Source: Bacillus sp. SB49 (GTDB lineage Bacteria > Bacillota > Bacilli > Bacillales > Halobacillaceae). Taken from it: a stretch of DNA of 64,000 nt. Numbering within the stretch: the first letter of the stretch is position 1; each line of letters starts with the position of its first letter. The stretch spans positions 673,001-737,000 of the forward strand of contig NZ_CP048117.1 of NCBI RefSeq assembly GCF_000469135.2, read 5' to 3'. The translations under genes and the position numbers were made by a program. Under the pieces are notes generated by a model, which had not been told where the DNA came from, searched no databases, and saw only the letters and a list, made by a program, of their open reading frames with translations. Shown one piece after another: positions 36,577 through 44,919 of the stretch.

Positions 36577-38091
36577 ATGGGTAACAAGCAAGTGCATAAA
36601 TGGATGATGGCAGCTGCGGTGTCGGCTATGGTTTTTGGTTCGTCCGCCAACTACATAAACGCTGAGGAACAGAAGGTTGAAAAGCCTAAGAATATCATTA
36701 TGATGATTGGTGACGGAATGGGTACTTCGTATACTACCGCCCATCGGTATATGAAAGATAATCCAGAGACGATGGAAGTCGAAAGTAATCTCTTCGATCC
36801 ATATCTAGTTGGAATGCATGATGTATCGTCATTGGACAAGTACTACGATGGAGGCGCAGAAGATGAAAAAGAAAGCATTACCGATTCTGCCGCAGCCGGT
36901 ACGGCTATGTCTTCCGGTGTGAAAACCTATCACGGTGCCATCGGCGTTGACTTGGAGCATAAGGAGACCAAAACGGTGTTGGAGGAAGCAAAGGAGCTTG
37001 GTAAATCCACTGGACTTGTAGCGACGGCTCAAATTAACCATGCGACACCGGCTGCTTATGCCGCACACAACGTTTCCCGGGAAAATTATAATGAAATTGC
37101 TGATGATTATTATGATGAAAAAATAAATGGTGAACATAAAGTCGATGTCCTGCTCGGCGGGGGAACAGACTTCTTTGCTCGGGAAGACCGTAATCTGACA
37201 GAGGAATTCAAAAAGGATGGATACGATTATGCAACCACAGCTGATGAGCTGGCAGCTGCGGATGGAGACCAACTTCTAGGCCTGTTCGCACCAGTTGGGT
37301 TGGATTATGCCATCGACCGGCCTAAAGAACAACCTTCGTTGGCTGAAATGACGACGAAAGCGTTGGATACTTTGGGTAAAAACGACGAAGGGTTTTTCCT
37401 GATGGTGGAGGGAAGCCAAGTAGACTGGGCAGGTCATGATAATGATATTGTAGCGGCTATGAGTGAAGTGGAAGACTTTGAAAAGGCTCATAAGAAAGCA
37501 ATTGAGTTCGCTCAGAAAGATGGGGAAACGCTTGTCATTACGACCGCCGACCATTCTACAGGAGGCATGACAGTAGGGGCAGGTGGTCCTTACAACTGGG
37601 ATGCAGAACCTGTCAAAGCGGCGAAACATACGCCTGACTATATGGCTCGCCAAATCGTGGAAGATGGAGCAGACGTGGAGAAGACCCTGCAGGATAATAT
37701 CGGGTTTGATGTGACAGAAGAAGAAATCGCATCTGTTGAGAAAGCGATAGAGTCCGCATCCGGCGATGATCGAGTGACGGAAGTAGACAACAGTATTGAA
37801 GCTATCTTCAACGAAAGATCTGGAACTGGATGGACGACGGATGGCCATACAGGAGAAGACATTCCTGTTTATGCCTATGGACCCGGTGCAGATTTGTTCA
37901 CCGGTCAAATAGATAACACAGATCATGCCAAAAACATTTTCCAGCTCATGGATAAGTCCTCTGAAGCAGAAGAAGGCGGAGAGCTTGCGGATACAAGTGC
38001 AGCTTATCCGGCGGGGATAGTGCTCGGTGCCGTAATAGCCGGTGCCGGTGGAATCCTGTTGTTTCGCAGACGTCAAATGAATAAAGCATGA
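36577..38091 (+). CDS. secreted alkaline phosphatase with variant cell-wall sorting tail
   Basis: This 504-residue metallo-phosphatase has a signal peptide (cut near residue 29, INA-EEQ) and the metal/nucleophile motifs NIIMMIGDGMG, ITDSAAAGTAMSSG (Ser nucleophile), TTADHSTGGM and TDGHTGEDIPVYA. It releases phosphate from monoesters outside the cell. The C-terminus reads LADTSAAY, then a hydrophobic helix, then FRRRQMNKA. This is the layout of a sortase signal, with LADTS in place of LPXTG (compare LPDTS in Bacillus). ATG 36577 follows GGAGG by 8 bases. Confidence 0.92.
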   Translation: MGNKQVHKWMMAAAVSAMVFGSSANYINAEEQKVEKPKNIIMMIGDGMGTSYTTAHRYMKDNPETMEVESNLFDPYLVGMHDVSSLDKYYDGGAEDEKESITDSAAAGTAMSSGVKTYHGAIGVDLEHKETKTVLEEAKELGKSTGLVATAQINHATPAAYAAHNVSRENYNEIADDYYDEKINGEHKVDVLLGGGTDFFAREDRNLTEEFKKDGYDYATTADELAAADGDQLLGLFAPVGLDYAIDRPKEQPSLAEMTTKALDTLGKNDEGFFLMVEGSQVDWAGHDNDIVAAMSEVEDFEKAHKKAIEFAQKDGETLVITTADHSTGGMTVGAGGPYNWDAEPVKAAKHTPDYMARQIVEDGADVEKTLQDNIGFDVTEEEIASVEKAIESASGDDRVTEVDNSIEAIFNERSGTGWTTDGHTGEDIPVYAYGPGADLFTGQIDNTDHAKNIFQLMDKSSEAEEGGELADTSAAYPAGIVLGAVIAGAGGILLFRRRQMNKA

Positions 38092-38094
38092 ATC

Positions 38095-38126
38095 AAAAAA
38101 GCCAGCCTCCCGGGCTGGCTTTTTTG
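38095..38126. terminator. bidirectional terminator
   Basis: AAAAAAGCCAGC pairs with GCTGGCTTTTTT between two convergent transcripts. Confidence 0.92.
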
Positions 38127-38133
38127 CAGCATC

Positions 38134-39669
38134 TTAGTAATTTTCCCATGCTTCCTGATACAGCTGAATCAGGTTTGGACGATTGAGACTGTTGACGGGG
38201 ATATCGAATGTCTTTCCCTTCTCTTCAATGACTTCGTCCGTGTCATTACCAAACTCAAATAGAGAAGGGGCGACTTCCTCATTGAGAAATTTTAAATCAA
38301 GTCCATCGAAACCCAACTTGTCAATGGATATAGGCTCTCGGGAGGCCAGAGTGAATCCCCAGTTTCCGAAGCTTGGAACGTCTAGATGATAATTGGCGGT
38401 TTCAAGGCCTGTGGCTTGTACCGTTTTGTTAATGGTCCAGTACACTTTGGTCGCAAAAACCGGACTCGTTGATTGAATACTCACTTTCCCGCCTGGTGAC
38501 AAGTGGTTCCGTACAAGGGAGTAGAACTCCTTCGTATACAGCTTGTTGAGGCCTTCATCGTTGGGATCCGGCAGATCGCCAAGGATAACATCATAAAGCT
38601 CCTTAGAATCGCGCAAGTATTGGAAGGCATCTTCATGAATGACCTGAACACGGCTATCTTTCAAGGAACCTTCATTCAGTCGGAGCAGCTCATGGTTGGT
38701 GTTGGCAAGGTCCGTCATGGCAGGGTCGAGGTCGACCAGGGTAATCTGTTCCACGTCTTCATGCTTCAATACTTCCCGGACAGCAAGACCATCGCCTCCA
38801 CCGAGAATCAGAACCGAGCGCGTTTGATCGGCAAGCGCCATCGGAATGTGGACGAGCGCTTCGTGGTAACGGAACTCGTCACTTTCTGCGAACTGCAGCT
38901 GTCCGTTCAAGAACAGCCGTACATCTCCCGGTTCCTTGGTCAAAATGATCTTCTGATACTTTGTTTCTTCTGTGTAAACGATCGGGTCTGCGTAAGATTT
39001 CTGCTCAAAGACACTGGCATACTTCTCTCCAAATAAGAATCCCGCGACAAGCAGAAGGAGAATGAGGAAGCCGGCCGCTTGGTGGACTTTGGGCCTGGAC
39101 ATCTCTTTTCGGAACCTTAATGTGATGAACAGAGCGACAATCGCATTGATCATGGCAATGAAAAAGGCAGTATTGATCAGACCGAGCAGAGGACGCAGGA
39201 CGAGAGCGAATCCTACGGACCCGATCAGACTGCCGGCATAATCAAAAAACAGCACCCTCGCTGTGCTTTTACTTATATCTTCACGGATTTCCTGAACCCT
39301 TCGTATCAGGATCGGGAGCTCCAGACCTGTCAGAAACCCGGTCAAAGATATGACGGTGTACAAGTAGATCTGGGCAACGCCGTCATCGAAGTAAGCAGTG
39401 AAAAAAAACAATCCAAAGACGGAAAAGCCCCCGACGAGAGCGATCAAGTACTCTGCCTGAACGAAGCGGGTGACGAGCCAGTTCTTCAGTTTTTCACTCA
39501 GGGCTGCTCCGATTCCCATGGCCATCATGAACAGCCCGATGGTTATACAGTAATAAAGAACGCTGTCCCCGAATAAGTAGCTGCCTGCAGCACCATAAAG
39601 AACTTGGAAGACGATTCCGCAGATTGAAACGATTCCTGATGACAGATAAAGATACTTTTGTGCGTTCAC
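38134..39669 (-). CDS. membrane-bound spermidine-synthase-like aminopropyltransferase
   Basis: This 511-residue protein has about six or seven N-terminal membrane helices (residues 1-215) and a cytosolic SpeE-like domain (about 225-505). The SAM-fold loop is SVLILGGGDGLAVREVLKHE, and the acidic loop is DVILGDLPDPNDEGLNKLYTKEFY. Ordinary SpeE is soluble and about 280 residues. GTG 39669 has AAGGAGG upstream. It is the last gene of a four-gene minus-strand operon with DUF350 and DUF4247 proteins, a combination known from PspA-associated envelope loci. Whether it makes a polyamine or modifies a membrane component is open. Confidence 0.85.
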   Translation of the reverse strand: MNAQKYLYLSSGIVSICGIVFQVLYGAAGSYLFGDSVLYYCITIGLFMMAMGIGAALSEKLKNWLVTRFVQAEYLIALVGGFSVFGLFFFTAYFDDGVAQIYLYTVISLTGFLTGLELPILIRRVQEIREDISKSTARVLFFDYAGSLIGSVGFALVLRPLLGLINTAFFIAMINAIVALFITLRFRKEMSRPKVHQAAGFLILLLLVAGFLFGEKYASVFEQKSYADPIVYTEETKYQKIILTKEPGDVRLFLNGQLQFAESDEFRYHEALVHIPMALADQTRSVLILGGGDGLAVREVLKHEDVEQITLVDLDPAMTDLANTNHELLRLNEGSLKDSRVQVIHEDAFQYLRDSKELYDVILGDLPDPNDEGLNKLYTKEFYSLVRNHLSPGGKVSIQSTSPVFATKVYWTINKTVQATGLETANYHLDVPSFGNWGFTLASREPISIDKLGFDGLDLKFLNEEVAPSLFEFGNDTDEVIEEKGKTFDIPVNSLNRPNLIQLYQEAWENY

Positions 39670-39691
39670 GGTTGGTCCTCCTTTATTCTTC

Positions 39692-40114
39692 TTATGTAAT
39701 GCTTCCTGCTACGGCAAAACCGATGAAGATACTGACAGATGCCGCTACAAGGCCGACAGCGATGTTGTTTTTCTTTATTTCCTCTTCCGCTTTGAACGGA
39801 GTGATCCACTCGAACAAATAGTAGCCGGCAATCATCAATAGAAAGCCGATGAAGATCCAGATAGAGGCGCTCCAAATACTTAAATTGTGGGCAATAGAAG
39901 ATTCTGTAATGATACCTAGACCGATCAACTTCCCGGCGAACTGAGAAGCGACAGCGACGTTGCCCTTCAGCAGCTCTTCTTTATCGTTATAAGGGGTGAA
40001 TTTTTCAAAGATGGCCATACAAATTCCTGCCAGGACAAGCATGACGATCCAATACAGCAAGGTCAATAGAAGGTCATAAACATTCAGTACTTCCGAAATA
40101 TCGAATTCAAACAT
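39692..40114 (-). CDS. DUF350 membrane protein
   Basis: This 140-residue protein has four hydrophobic helices arranged as two similar halves. Each half starts with a charged repeat: KGNVAVASQFAGKLIGLGII near residue 50 and KNNIAVGLVAASVSIFIGFA near the end. That is the DUF350 pattern (YjfL family). The function is unknown. It lies 22 bases before the speE-like gene and is part of its operon. Confidence 0.85.
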   Translation of the reverse strand: MFEFDISEVLNVYDLLLTLLYWIVMLVLAGICMAIFEKFTPYNDKEELLKGNVAVASQFAGKLIGLGIITESSIAHNLSIWSASIWIFIGFLLMIAGYYLFEWITPFKAEEEIKKNNIAVGLVAASVSIFIGFAVAGSIT

Positions 40115-40137
40115 GGTTTTTCGCTCCTGTTCTTTTG

Positions 40138-40686
40138 TTATTTTCCTGCTCCGGGGCCGCCGCCGCGGACACCGGAGGATGTGCTGGATGACTGGCGTAC
40201 GGATGGACTGCTCCCGGCATTTTTCACATAACTTCCGCCGCTGCCGCCGATATACCCTGTATAAAAGAAGCCGCCGCGGTTATCGAGGTCCATAGCATAA
40301 ACCTCTTCTGCTTCCTCTTCTATGCCGTAGTCCGAAAAGAAATCACTATCATAATTGTTCCGGACGAATTCTTTATCCGATACTTCGATGATGGTATCTT
40401 CTTCTTTCTGGGTGTCCTGATAGACCTGCACGAGGTAATCGTCGTAGAGCATTAAATCACGACCGTCTTTGGAGGCTTTATGTACGGCCTCTTCAGAGTC
40501 GGTGATGCCGGCCGCCACTTTCTCCGGCTTCTGATCATAAGCGCGGAAGATTTCCGATTTGTTGCCCACATCATCGTATACGATATCCTCCATTGGGTAT
40601 TGATCCCCGACTGCATCCACTACGTTGGAGCATGCCGTCAAACACAGCAGGCCGAGCAGAATAACCGGGATGGATTTGAGTTTCAT
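40138..40686 (-). CDS. DUF4247 lipoprotein
   Basis: This 182-residue predicted lipoprotein begins MKLKSIPVILLGLLCLTACSN (Cys at 19), followed by a mixed alpha/beta domain and a Ser/Gly-rich tail (SSTSSGVRGGGPGAGK). The region VRNNYDSDFFSDYG, then FFYTGYIGGSGGSYV, matches what I know of DUF4247. ATG 40686 has GGAG 9 bases upstream; ATG 40695 sits directly on that site and is less likely. It is anchored outside the membrane, next to the DUF350 protein. Confidence 0.8.
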   Translation of the reverse strand: MKLKSIPVILLGLLCLTACSNVVDAVGDQYPMEDIVYDDVGNKSEIFRAYDQKPEKVAAGITDSEEAVHKASKDGRDLMLYDDYLVQVYQDTQKEEDTIIEVSDKEFVRNNYDSDFFSDYGIEEEAEEVYAMDLDNRGGFFYTGYIGGSGGSYVKNAGSSPSVRQSSSTSSGVRGGGPGAGK

Positions 40687-40703
40687 ACTCTTCATCTCCT
40701 GTT

Positions 40704-41339
40704 TTATTCATTTTCTAGAGGGCGTAGCATTAAGGAATTCAAGCGCCAGTGTGTTTCCTTCATACTGGACTGCCAATGTGGAGGGTAGTCTCCCTGCACC
40801 TCGAAGCGATCGGTATATGTCCGGTCTTCATCATCCGTGATGACCCGTTCCAATTCGAAGGAGAAGGTTACCCACACATCATATTGGAAGGTCGCCCATT
40901 CCACCCCGTGATCGGTTTCGGTGCTGAGCGGGCTCACCGGCTGTTCATCCAAATAAGATTGAAATTGCTTGTTCCGTACGGTGTAATGGACATCTGTGAT
41001 GTGCTCCGGATCGACTTCTTTGTTCATATAAACGTCACGAAGAGCGGTTTCATAAACCCGTTCATACAAAAAATAGGCATCCAAAGCACCCCAATTTTGA
41101 TTGTCGATCTCGTTTAACGCAGCTATCGTATGAGTGAGAAAAGCAACTTCAGTAGGCTCATAGTCTTCATCTGTGATGTAGGTATCCATTGATACAGTCA
41201 GGTTGTCGGGTTTCTCTGAATCTCCTTCTCCATAGACATCAATTTCTCCCGGCATGAACATACCAATGAGCACGAGCAGTGCGAATATGGAGCCGATGAC
41301 GATTCCTGATATTTTTAGTATTTTTATGAAGGTTTTCAT
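40704..41339 (-). CDS. hypothetical membrane-anchored protein, first gene of speE-like operon
   Basis: This 211-residue protein has one N-terminal membrane helix (about 9-30) and a soluble acidic domain. I do not recognise the family. The domain has an NTF2-like feel: a helix pair (EVAFLTHTIAALNEIDNQNWGALDAY) is followed by strands ending WRLNSLMLRPLENE, but no motif confirms this. AGGAGGTGAT precedes ATG 41339, so it is well translated. The DUF4247 gene starts 17 bases after its stop. Confidence 0.75.
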   Translation of the reverse strand: MKTFIKILKISGIVIGSIFALLVLIGMFMPGEIDVYGEGDSEKPDNLTVSMDTYITDEDYEPTEVAFLTHTIAALNEIDNQNWGALDAYFLYERVYETALRDVYMNKEVDPEHITDVHYTVRNKQFQSYLDEQPVSPLSTETDHGVEWATFQYDVWVTFSFELERVITDDEDRTYTDRFEVQGDYPPHWQSSMKETHWRLNSLMLRPLENE

Positions 41340-41410
41340 TGTCTATCACCTCCTCAGAAAGGGAACGGAACGTGAGTGTTAAGGCAATTTCATCCATTTT
41401 AACCACTCTC

Positions 41411-41439
41411 ATTATACGTTCCTATGAATCTAGAAACAA
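41411..41439 (-). promoter_or_regulatory. sigma-A promoter of the DUF4247-DUF350-speE-like operon
   Basis: On the minus strand TTGTTT (41439-41434) and TATAAT (41416-41411) are 17 bases apart, about 70 bases before the first gene. Confidence 0.6.
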
Positions 41440-41495
41440 CAAAATTCGAGGATATTCGGAACATTCAAGTTGCAGCGTAAGAATAAAATTCAGCG

Positions 41496-41524
41496 TTGAC
41501 ATTTTTTATTTGCGTTGTTAGAGT
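41496..41524 (+). promoter_or_regulatory. sigma-A promoter of mmuP-mmuM leader
   Basis: TTGACA (41496-41501) and TAGAGT (41519-41524) are 17 bases apart, just before the S-box. Confidence 0.75.
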
Positions 41525-41539
41525 ATTTAAAAAATACAT

Positions 41540-41655
41540 ATTTCTTATCCAGAGAGGTGGAGGGACTGGCCCTTTGAAGCCTCAGCAACAGGTCTGAATG
41601 CAGACACTGTGCTAATTCCAGCGGGTGTTGAATAACCCTGATAGATAGGAGCTTC
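41540..41655 (+). ncRNA. SAM-I (S-box) riboswitch upstream of mmuP
   Basis: The order is classical: TTATCCAGAGAGGTGGAGGG, then CCCTTTGAAGCCTCAGCAAC, then GTGCTAATTCC, and finally CCCTGATAGATAGGAG. A terminator follows at 41672-41700. SAM should turn off S-methylmethionine uptake and use, so methionine salvage runs only when SAM is low. Confidence 0.95.
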
Positions 41656-41671
41656 CTTTTATTTGTCGGTA

Positions 41672-41700
41672 AACGCACCCGCTCCAGGGTGCGTTTTTTT
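41672..41700 (+). terminator. expression-platform terminator of mmuP S-box
   Basis: ACGCACCC pairs with GGGTGCGT and is followed by seven T, 40 bases before mmuP. Confidence 0.9.
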
Positions 41701-41740
41701 ATGTATTTTTAGATGAAGAGAAAGTGGAGGGGAAGAGAAA

Positions 41741-43147
41741 ATGGAACAGAACTTCAAAAGAGAAATGAAAACACGCCACCTTGTGATGCTGTCACTCGGT
41801 GGAGTCATCGGAACCGGGCTGTTCCTCAGTTCCGGATACACCATCCAGCAGGCAGGACCATTCGGGACGGTGCTTGCCTATTTGATTGGTGCGTTGGTCG
41901 TTTACTTAGTGATGCTCTGTCTTGGTGAGTTGTCTGTACATATGCCGGAGACTGGTGCGTTTCACAGTTATGCCGCGAAGTATATCGGTCCGGGAACGGG
42001 GTTTACGGTTGCCTGGCTTTACTGGCTCACCTGGACAGTGGCGCTGGGATCGGAATTCACAGCTGCCGGACTGATGATGCAGCGGTGGTTCCCGGATATA
42101 AGTGTATGGATATGGAGCGCTTTATTCGCGATTTTGATCTTCGGATTGAATGCATTCACCGTGAAGTTTTTTGCAGAATCAGAGTTTTGGTTTTCTTCTG
42201 TCAAAGTCATCGCTATTTTTCTATTTATTCTACTTGGTCTGGCTGGAATTTTCGGTATTGTGCCGCTTGCAGATTCTGAACCAGCTCCGTTCTTTTCTAA
42301 TTTCACAGAAGCCGGTTTGTTTCCGAATGGGGCTTTCGCCATCTTAATGACGATGCTGGCGGTCAACTTCGCATTCTCCGGTACAGAGTTGATCGGTATT
42401 GCGGCGGGAGAAACGGTCGATCCCGCGAAAACAATCCCGAAAGCCATCCGGACGACGCTCGTACGGCTCATTCTTTTCTTTGTAGGAACAATTATTGTGC
42501 TTTCCGCGCTGCTTCCGAGTTCGGAAGCCGGAGTCATTGAGAGTCCTTTCGTTGCCGTTTTGGAAAGAGTCGGTGTTCCATTTGCCGCAGATATCATGAA
42601 CTTTGTCATCATCACGGCTATTTTGTCTGCAGCGAATTCAGGGTTATATGCCTCCTCCCGTATGCTGTGGTCTCTCGCGGATCGGAAGACGATCTCTCCG
42701 AAATTCGCGAAAATGACGAAGAAAGGCATTCCGCTGAACGCCATCTTATTCAGCATGCTTGGTGGGGGACTGGCTCTGTTGTCCAGCATCATTGCGCCCG
42801 ATACCGTCTATATCGTGCTGGTATCGATTTCAGGACTTGCAGTCGTTATCGTATGGATGAGCATCAGTCTTGCTCAATTTAATTTCCGGCGGGCTTATGT
42901 GAAAGCTGGGAACAAGGTGGAGGACCTGGGATACCGGGCGCCGCTTTATCCATTGGTGCCGATCGCATCGTTCCTGCTCTGTCTTGCCGCCTGCATCGGA
43001 ATCGCCTTTGATCCGACACAGCGGATCGCCCTGTATTGTGGAATTCCATTCATCATCCTTTGTTATGCAGGGTATTATCTGTCACAATCCAAGAAGAAAC
43101 GGAGAGTAGAACATGTCGAACAAAATCAACAAGCGCAATCCTATTAA
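41741..43147 (+). CDS. mmuP: amino acid permease, probable S-methylmethionine transporter
   Basis: This 468-residue APC-superfamily permease has 12 helices. The AAT-family signature is [21 protein letters not shown] in helix 1, with [17 protein letters not shown] in helix 3. Its S-box and its overlap by 35 bases with a homocysteine methyltransferase gene support S-methylmethionine as substrate. On sequence alone it could carry another amino acid. GGAGGGGAAG precedes ATG 41741. Confidence 0.85.
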   Translation: MEQNFKREMKTRHLVMLSLGGVIGTGLFLSSGYTIQQAGPFGTVLAYLIGALVVYLVMLCLGELSVHMPETGAFHSYAAKYIGPGTGFTVAWLYWLTWTVALGSEFTAAGLMMQRWFPDISVWIWSALFAILIFGLNAFTVKFFAESEFWFSSVKVIAIFLFILLGLAGIFGIVPLADSEPAPFFSNFTEAGLFPNGAFAILMTMLAVNFAFSGTELIGIAAGETVDPAKTIPKAIRTTLVRLILFFVGTIIVLSALLPSSEAGVIESPFVAVLERVGVPFAADIMNFVIITAILSAANSGLYASSRMLWSLADRKTISPKFAKMTKKGIPLNAILFSMLGGGLALLSSIIAPDTVYIVLVSISGLAVVIVWMSISLAQFNFRRAYVKAGNKVEDLGYRAPLYPLVPIASFLLCLAACIGIAFDPTQRIALYCGIPFIILCYAGYYLSQSKKKRRVEHVEQNQQAQSY

Positions 43148-44063
43148 ACAACTATTGGAAACAAAAAAAACGATTATTCTCGATGGGGCGTTGGCGACAG
43201 AATTGGAGACATACGGCTTCGACCTTGATGATCCACTTTGGTCCGCCCGTGTGCTGCTTGAGAATCCGGATGCTATCCGTAAGGTTCATGCCGATTATTT
43301 CCGTAATGGTGCGGATATTGCCATCACCGCTAGTTATCAAGCAACCATTGATGGGTTTAAGCAGCGGGGGATCGACGAAGATAAGGCGCGCACATTAATT
43401 AAAGATACCGTTCGCCTGGCACAGGAAGCACGCTCGGATGTCTGGAGGGAAGCGGATGACAGAGCTTATCCTGTCGTTGCAGGTTCGGTTGGCCCTTATG
43501 GCGCCTACCTTGCTGACGGCTCAGAATATATCGGGAACTATGGTGTCACGGATGAGCAGCTGAAAGAATTTCACCGTCCCAGAATAGAAGCGCTCATCGA
43601 AGCGGGTGCCGACGTGCTTGCCTTTGAAACGATTCCTTCCCTCCAGGAGGCGAAAGTACTGACGGAATTATTGGGCGAGTATCCGGGCGCCAGTGCGTGG
43701 CTTTCCTTTTCCTTGAAGAATGGCAGCCAAATCAGCGATGGAACGGAATGGAGACGTTGTATAGATGTGATCGAAGGGAGGGAGCAGGTGGTAGCAGTCG
43801 GAGTGAACTGTGCTCCGATTCCTGATGCGACAGAGGCAGTCGGCCATATCCGCGCTCTTACAGATAAGCCGATTATTTTATACCCGAATTCGGGAGAAAC
43901 ATACGATCCCGACACGAATGACTGGTACGGAGAACGTTCCTGTCAACGTTTCGATGAGCAGTCCGATCGGTGGGTGGAAGCCGGGGCAACGATCATAGGA
44001 GGCTGTTGTCGTACGACTCCTGATCATATTCAATCGCTGGCAAGGCGCTGGCAGAATAGGTAA
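43113..44063 (+). CDS. mmuM: homocysteine S-methyltransferase
   Basis: This 316-residue zinc enzyme moves a methyl group from S-methylmethionine (or SAM) to homocysteine, giving methionine. Visible: [25 protein letters not shown] at the N-terminus, the first zinc Cys in VGVNCAPI, and the CC pair in [11 protein letters not shown] near the C-terminus. It starts inside mmuP (35-base overlap), with a GGAGAG site within the permease gene. The length is typical. Confidence 0.94.
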   Translation: MSNKINKRNPIKQLLETKKTIILDGALATELETYGFDLDDPLWSARVLLENPDAIRKVHADYFRNGADIAITASYQATIDGFKQRGIDEDKARTLIKDTVRLAQEARSDVWREADDRAYPVVAGSVGPYGAYLADGSEYIGNYGVTDEQLKEFHRPRIEALIEAGADVLAFETIPSLQEAKVLTELLGEYPGASAWLSFSLKNGSQISDGTEWRRCIDVIEGREQVVAVGVNCAPIPDATEAVGHIRALTDKPIILYPNSGETYDPDTNDWYGERSCQRFDEQSDRWVEAGATIIGGCCRTTPDHIQSLARRWQNR

Positions 44064-44070
44064 AAAGAGA

Positions 44071-44101
44071 AAGGCCTTTCTGATTGGGAAGGTCTTTTTT
44101 T
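44071..44101 (+). terminator. rho-independent terminator of mmuP-mmuM
   Basis: AAGGCCTTTC pairs with GGGAAGGTCTT (with G-T pairs), followed by six or more T. Confidence 0.75.
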
Positions 44102-44211
44102 ATGTGTAAAAAGCCCTAGACAAGCAGATGAATTTTTATGCAATAATCACTAAATTCAGAAAATTATGTGGAAACTTTGTGAATTTTAAGATAACATGTT
44201 GTTAGAAGTAA

Positions 44212-44223
44212 ATTGTATACAAT
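44212..44223 (+). promoter_or_regulatory. GntR-type operator before the GABA operon
   Basis: ATTGTATACAAT is a perfect 12-bp palindrome, and a half-site ATACAAT is repeated 7 bases later (44230-44236). It lies 27 bases before the gntR start, the place for self-control. GTATAC-type palindromes are common sites of FadR-group GntR proteins. Confidence 0.65.
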
Positions 44224-44249
44224 CTTCGAATACAATGGTGGGATGCAAA

Positions 44250-44900
44250 ATGAGTAGTAGTGAAGAGAGAGCATATGAAAAGGTGAAACGTGCCATTATG
44301 CTGAAACGGCTTGTTCCGGGACAGCGAATTACGGAAGATTGGGTAAGTAAAGAGTTAAATATGAGCAGAACTCCGATAAGAGCTGCTTTCAAGCGATTGG
44401 AAAGTGAGAAATTGATAGAACTGGTTCCCAATAAGGGGGCGATTGTTTACAAACCGTCCAACAAAGAGCTTCGGGACGTTTTTGAACTGAGAATTGTTTT
44501 AGAAACTTATGCAGCGAGACTTGCGGTTCCTAAGCTGGATGATGCTCATCTGGAACAGCTTGAAATTCTACTTTCCGATGAACTGGAAACCTACAAGTCC
44601 AAGAATTTCGAGGAATTCCTTCGGGTCAATGGTTTGATCCATACGTTCTTATCCGAGGTATCCGGCAATGAATTCCTTCTACAGGAAGTCGACAAGTTGA
44701 ATCAGTGGTCGGACTGTTATTTAATCCTCCGAGATGAATTTTACTCGACACCAATGAATGAGGTTAAATCGATTCCCGAACATCGGGTGATATTCGAACA
44801 TTTGCAGGAGAGGGATTCTGAAGCAGCGGAGACAGCAATTCGTAACCATTTGCTCTCGACACTGAGTGATTTGTCTGAACGAACATCGGTTTTCTATTAA
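44250..44900 (+). CDS. GntR family regulator (FadR/FCD subgroup)
   Basis: This 216-residue regulator has an N-terminal winged helix (ERAYEKVKRAIMLKRLVPGQRI, then MSRTPIRAAFKRLESEKLIE) and an all-helical FCD ligand domain (LRDVFELRIVLETYAARLA, with a later His in PEHRVIFEHLQ). ATG 44250 was chosen because GGTGGGAT precedes it and the palindrome at 44212-44223 then lies outside the gene. The gabT gene follows 19 bases after the stop. It probably controls the operon in response to GABA or a product. It is not the MocR-type GabR of B. subtilis. Confidence 0.85.
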   Translation: MSSSEERAYEKVKRAIMLKRLVPGQRITEDWVSKELNMSRTPIRAAFKRLESEKLIELVPNKGAIVYKPSNKELRDVFELRIVLETYAARLAVPKLDDAHLEQLEILLSDELETYKSKNFEEFLRVNGLIHTFLSEVSGNEFLLQEVDKLNQWSDCYLILRDEFYSTPMNEVKSIPEHRVIFEHLQERDSEAAETAIRNHLLSTLSDLSERTSVFY

Positions 44901-44919
44901 TTAAAAGGAGTGGTTAAAC

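Noticed and set aside
37276-38076. 266-codon minus-strand frame opposite the alkaline phosphatase gene
   Set aside because: No start signals or known motifs; the sense strand has all phosphatase motifs.
43113-43147. mmuP-mmuM overlap as a frameshift or sequencing error
   Set aside because: Both proteins have normal family ends and starts, so the overlap is a genuine coupled arrangement.
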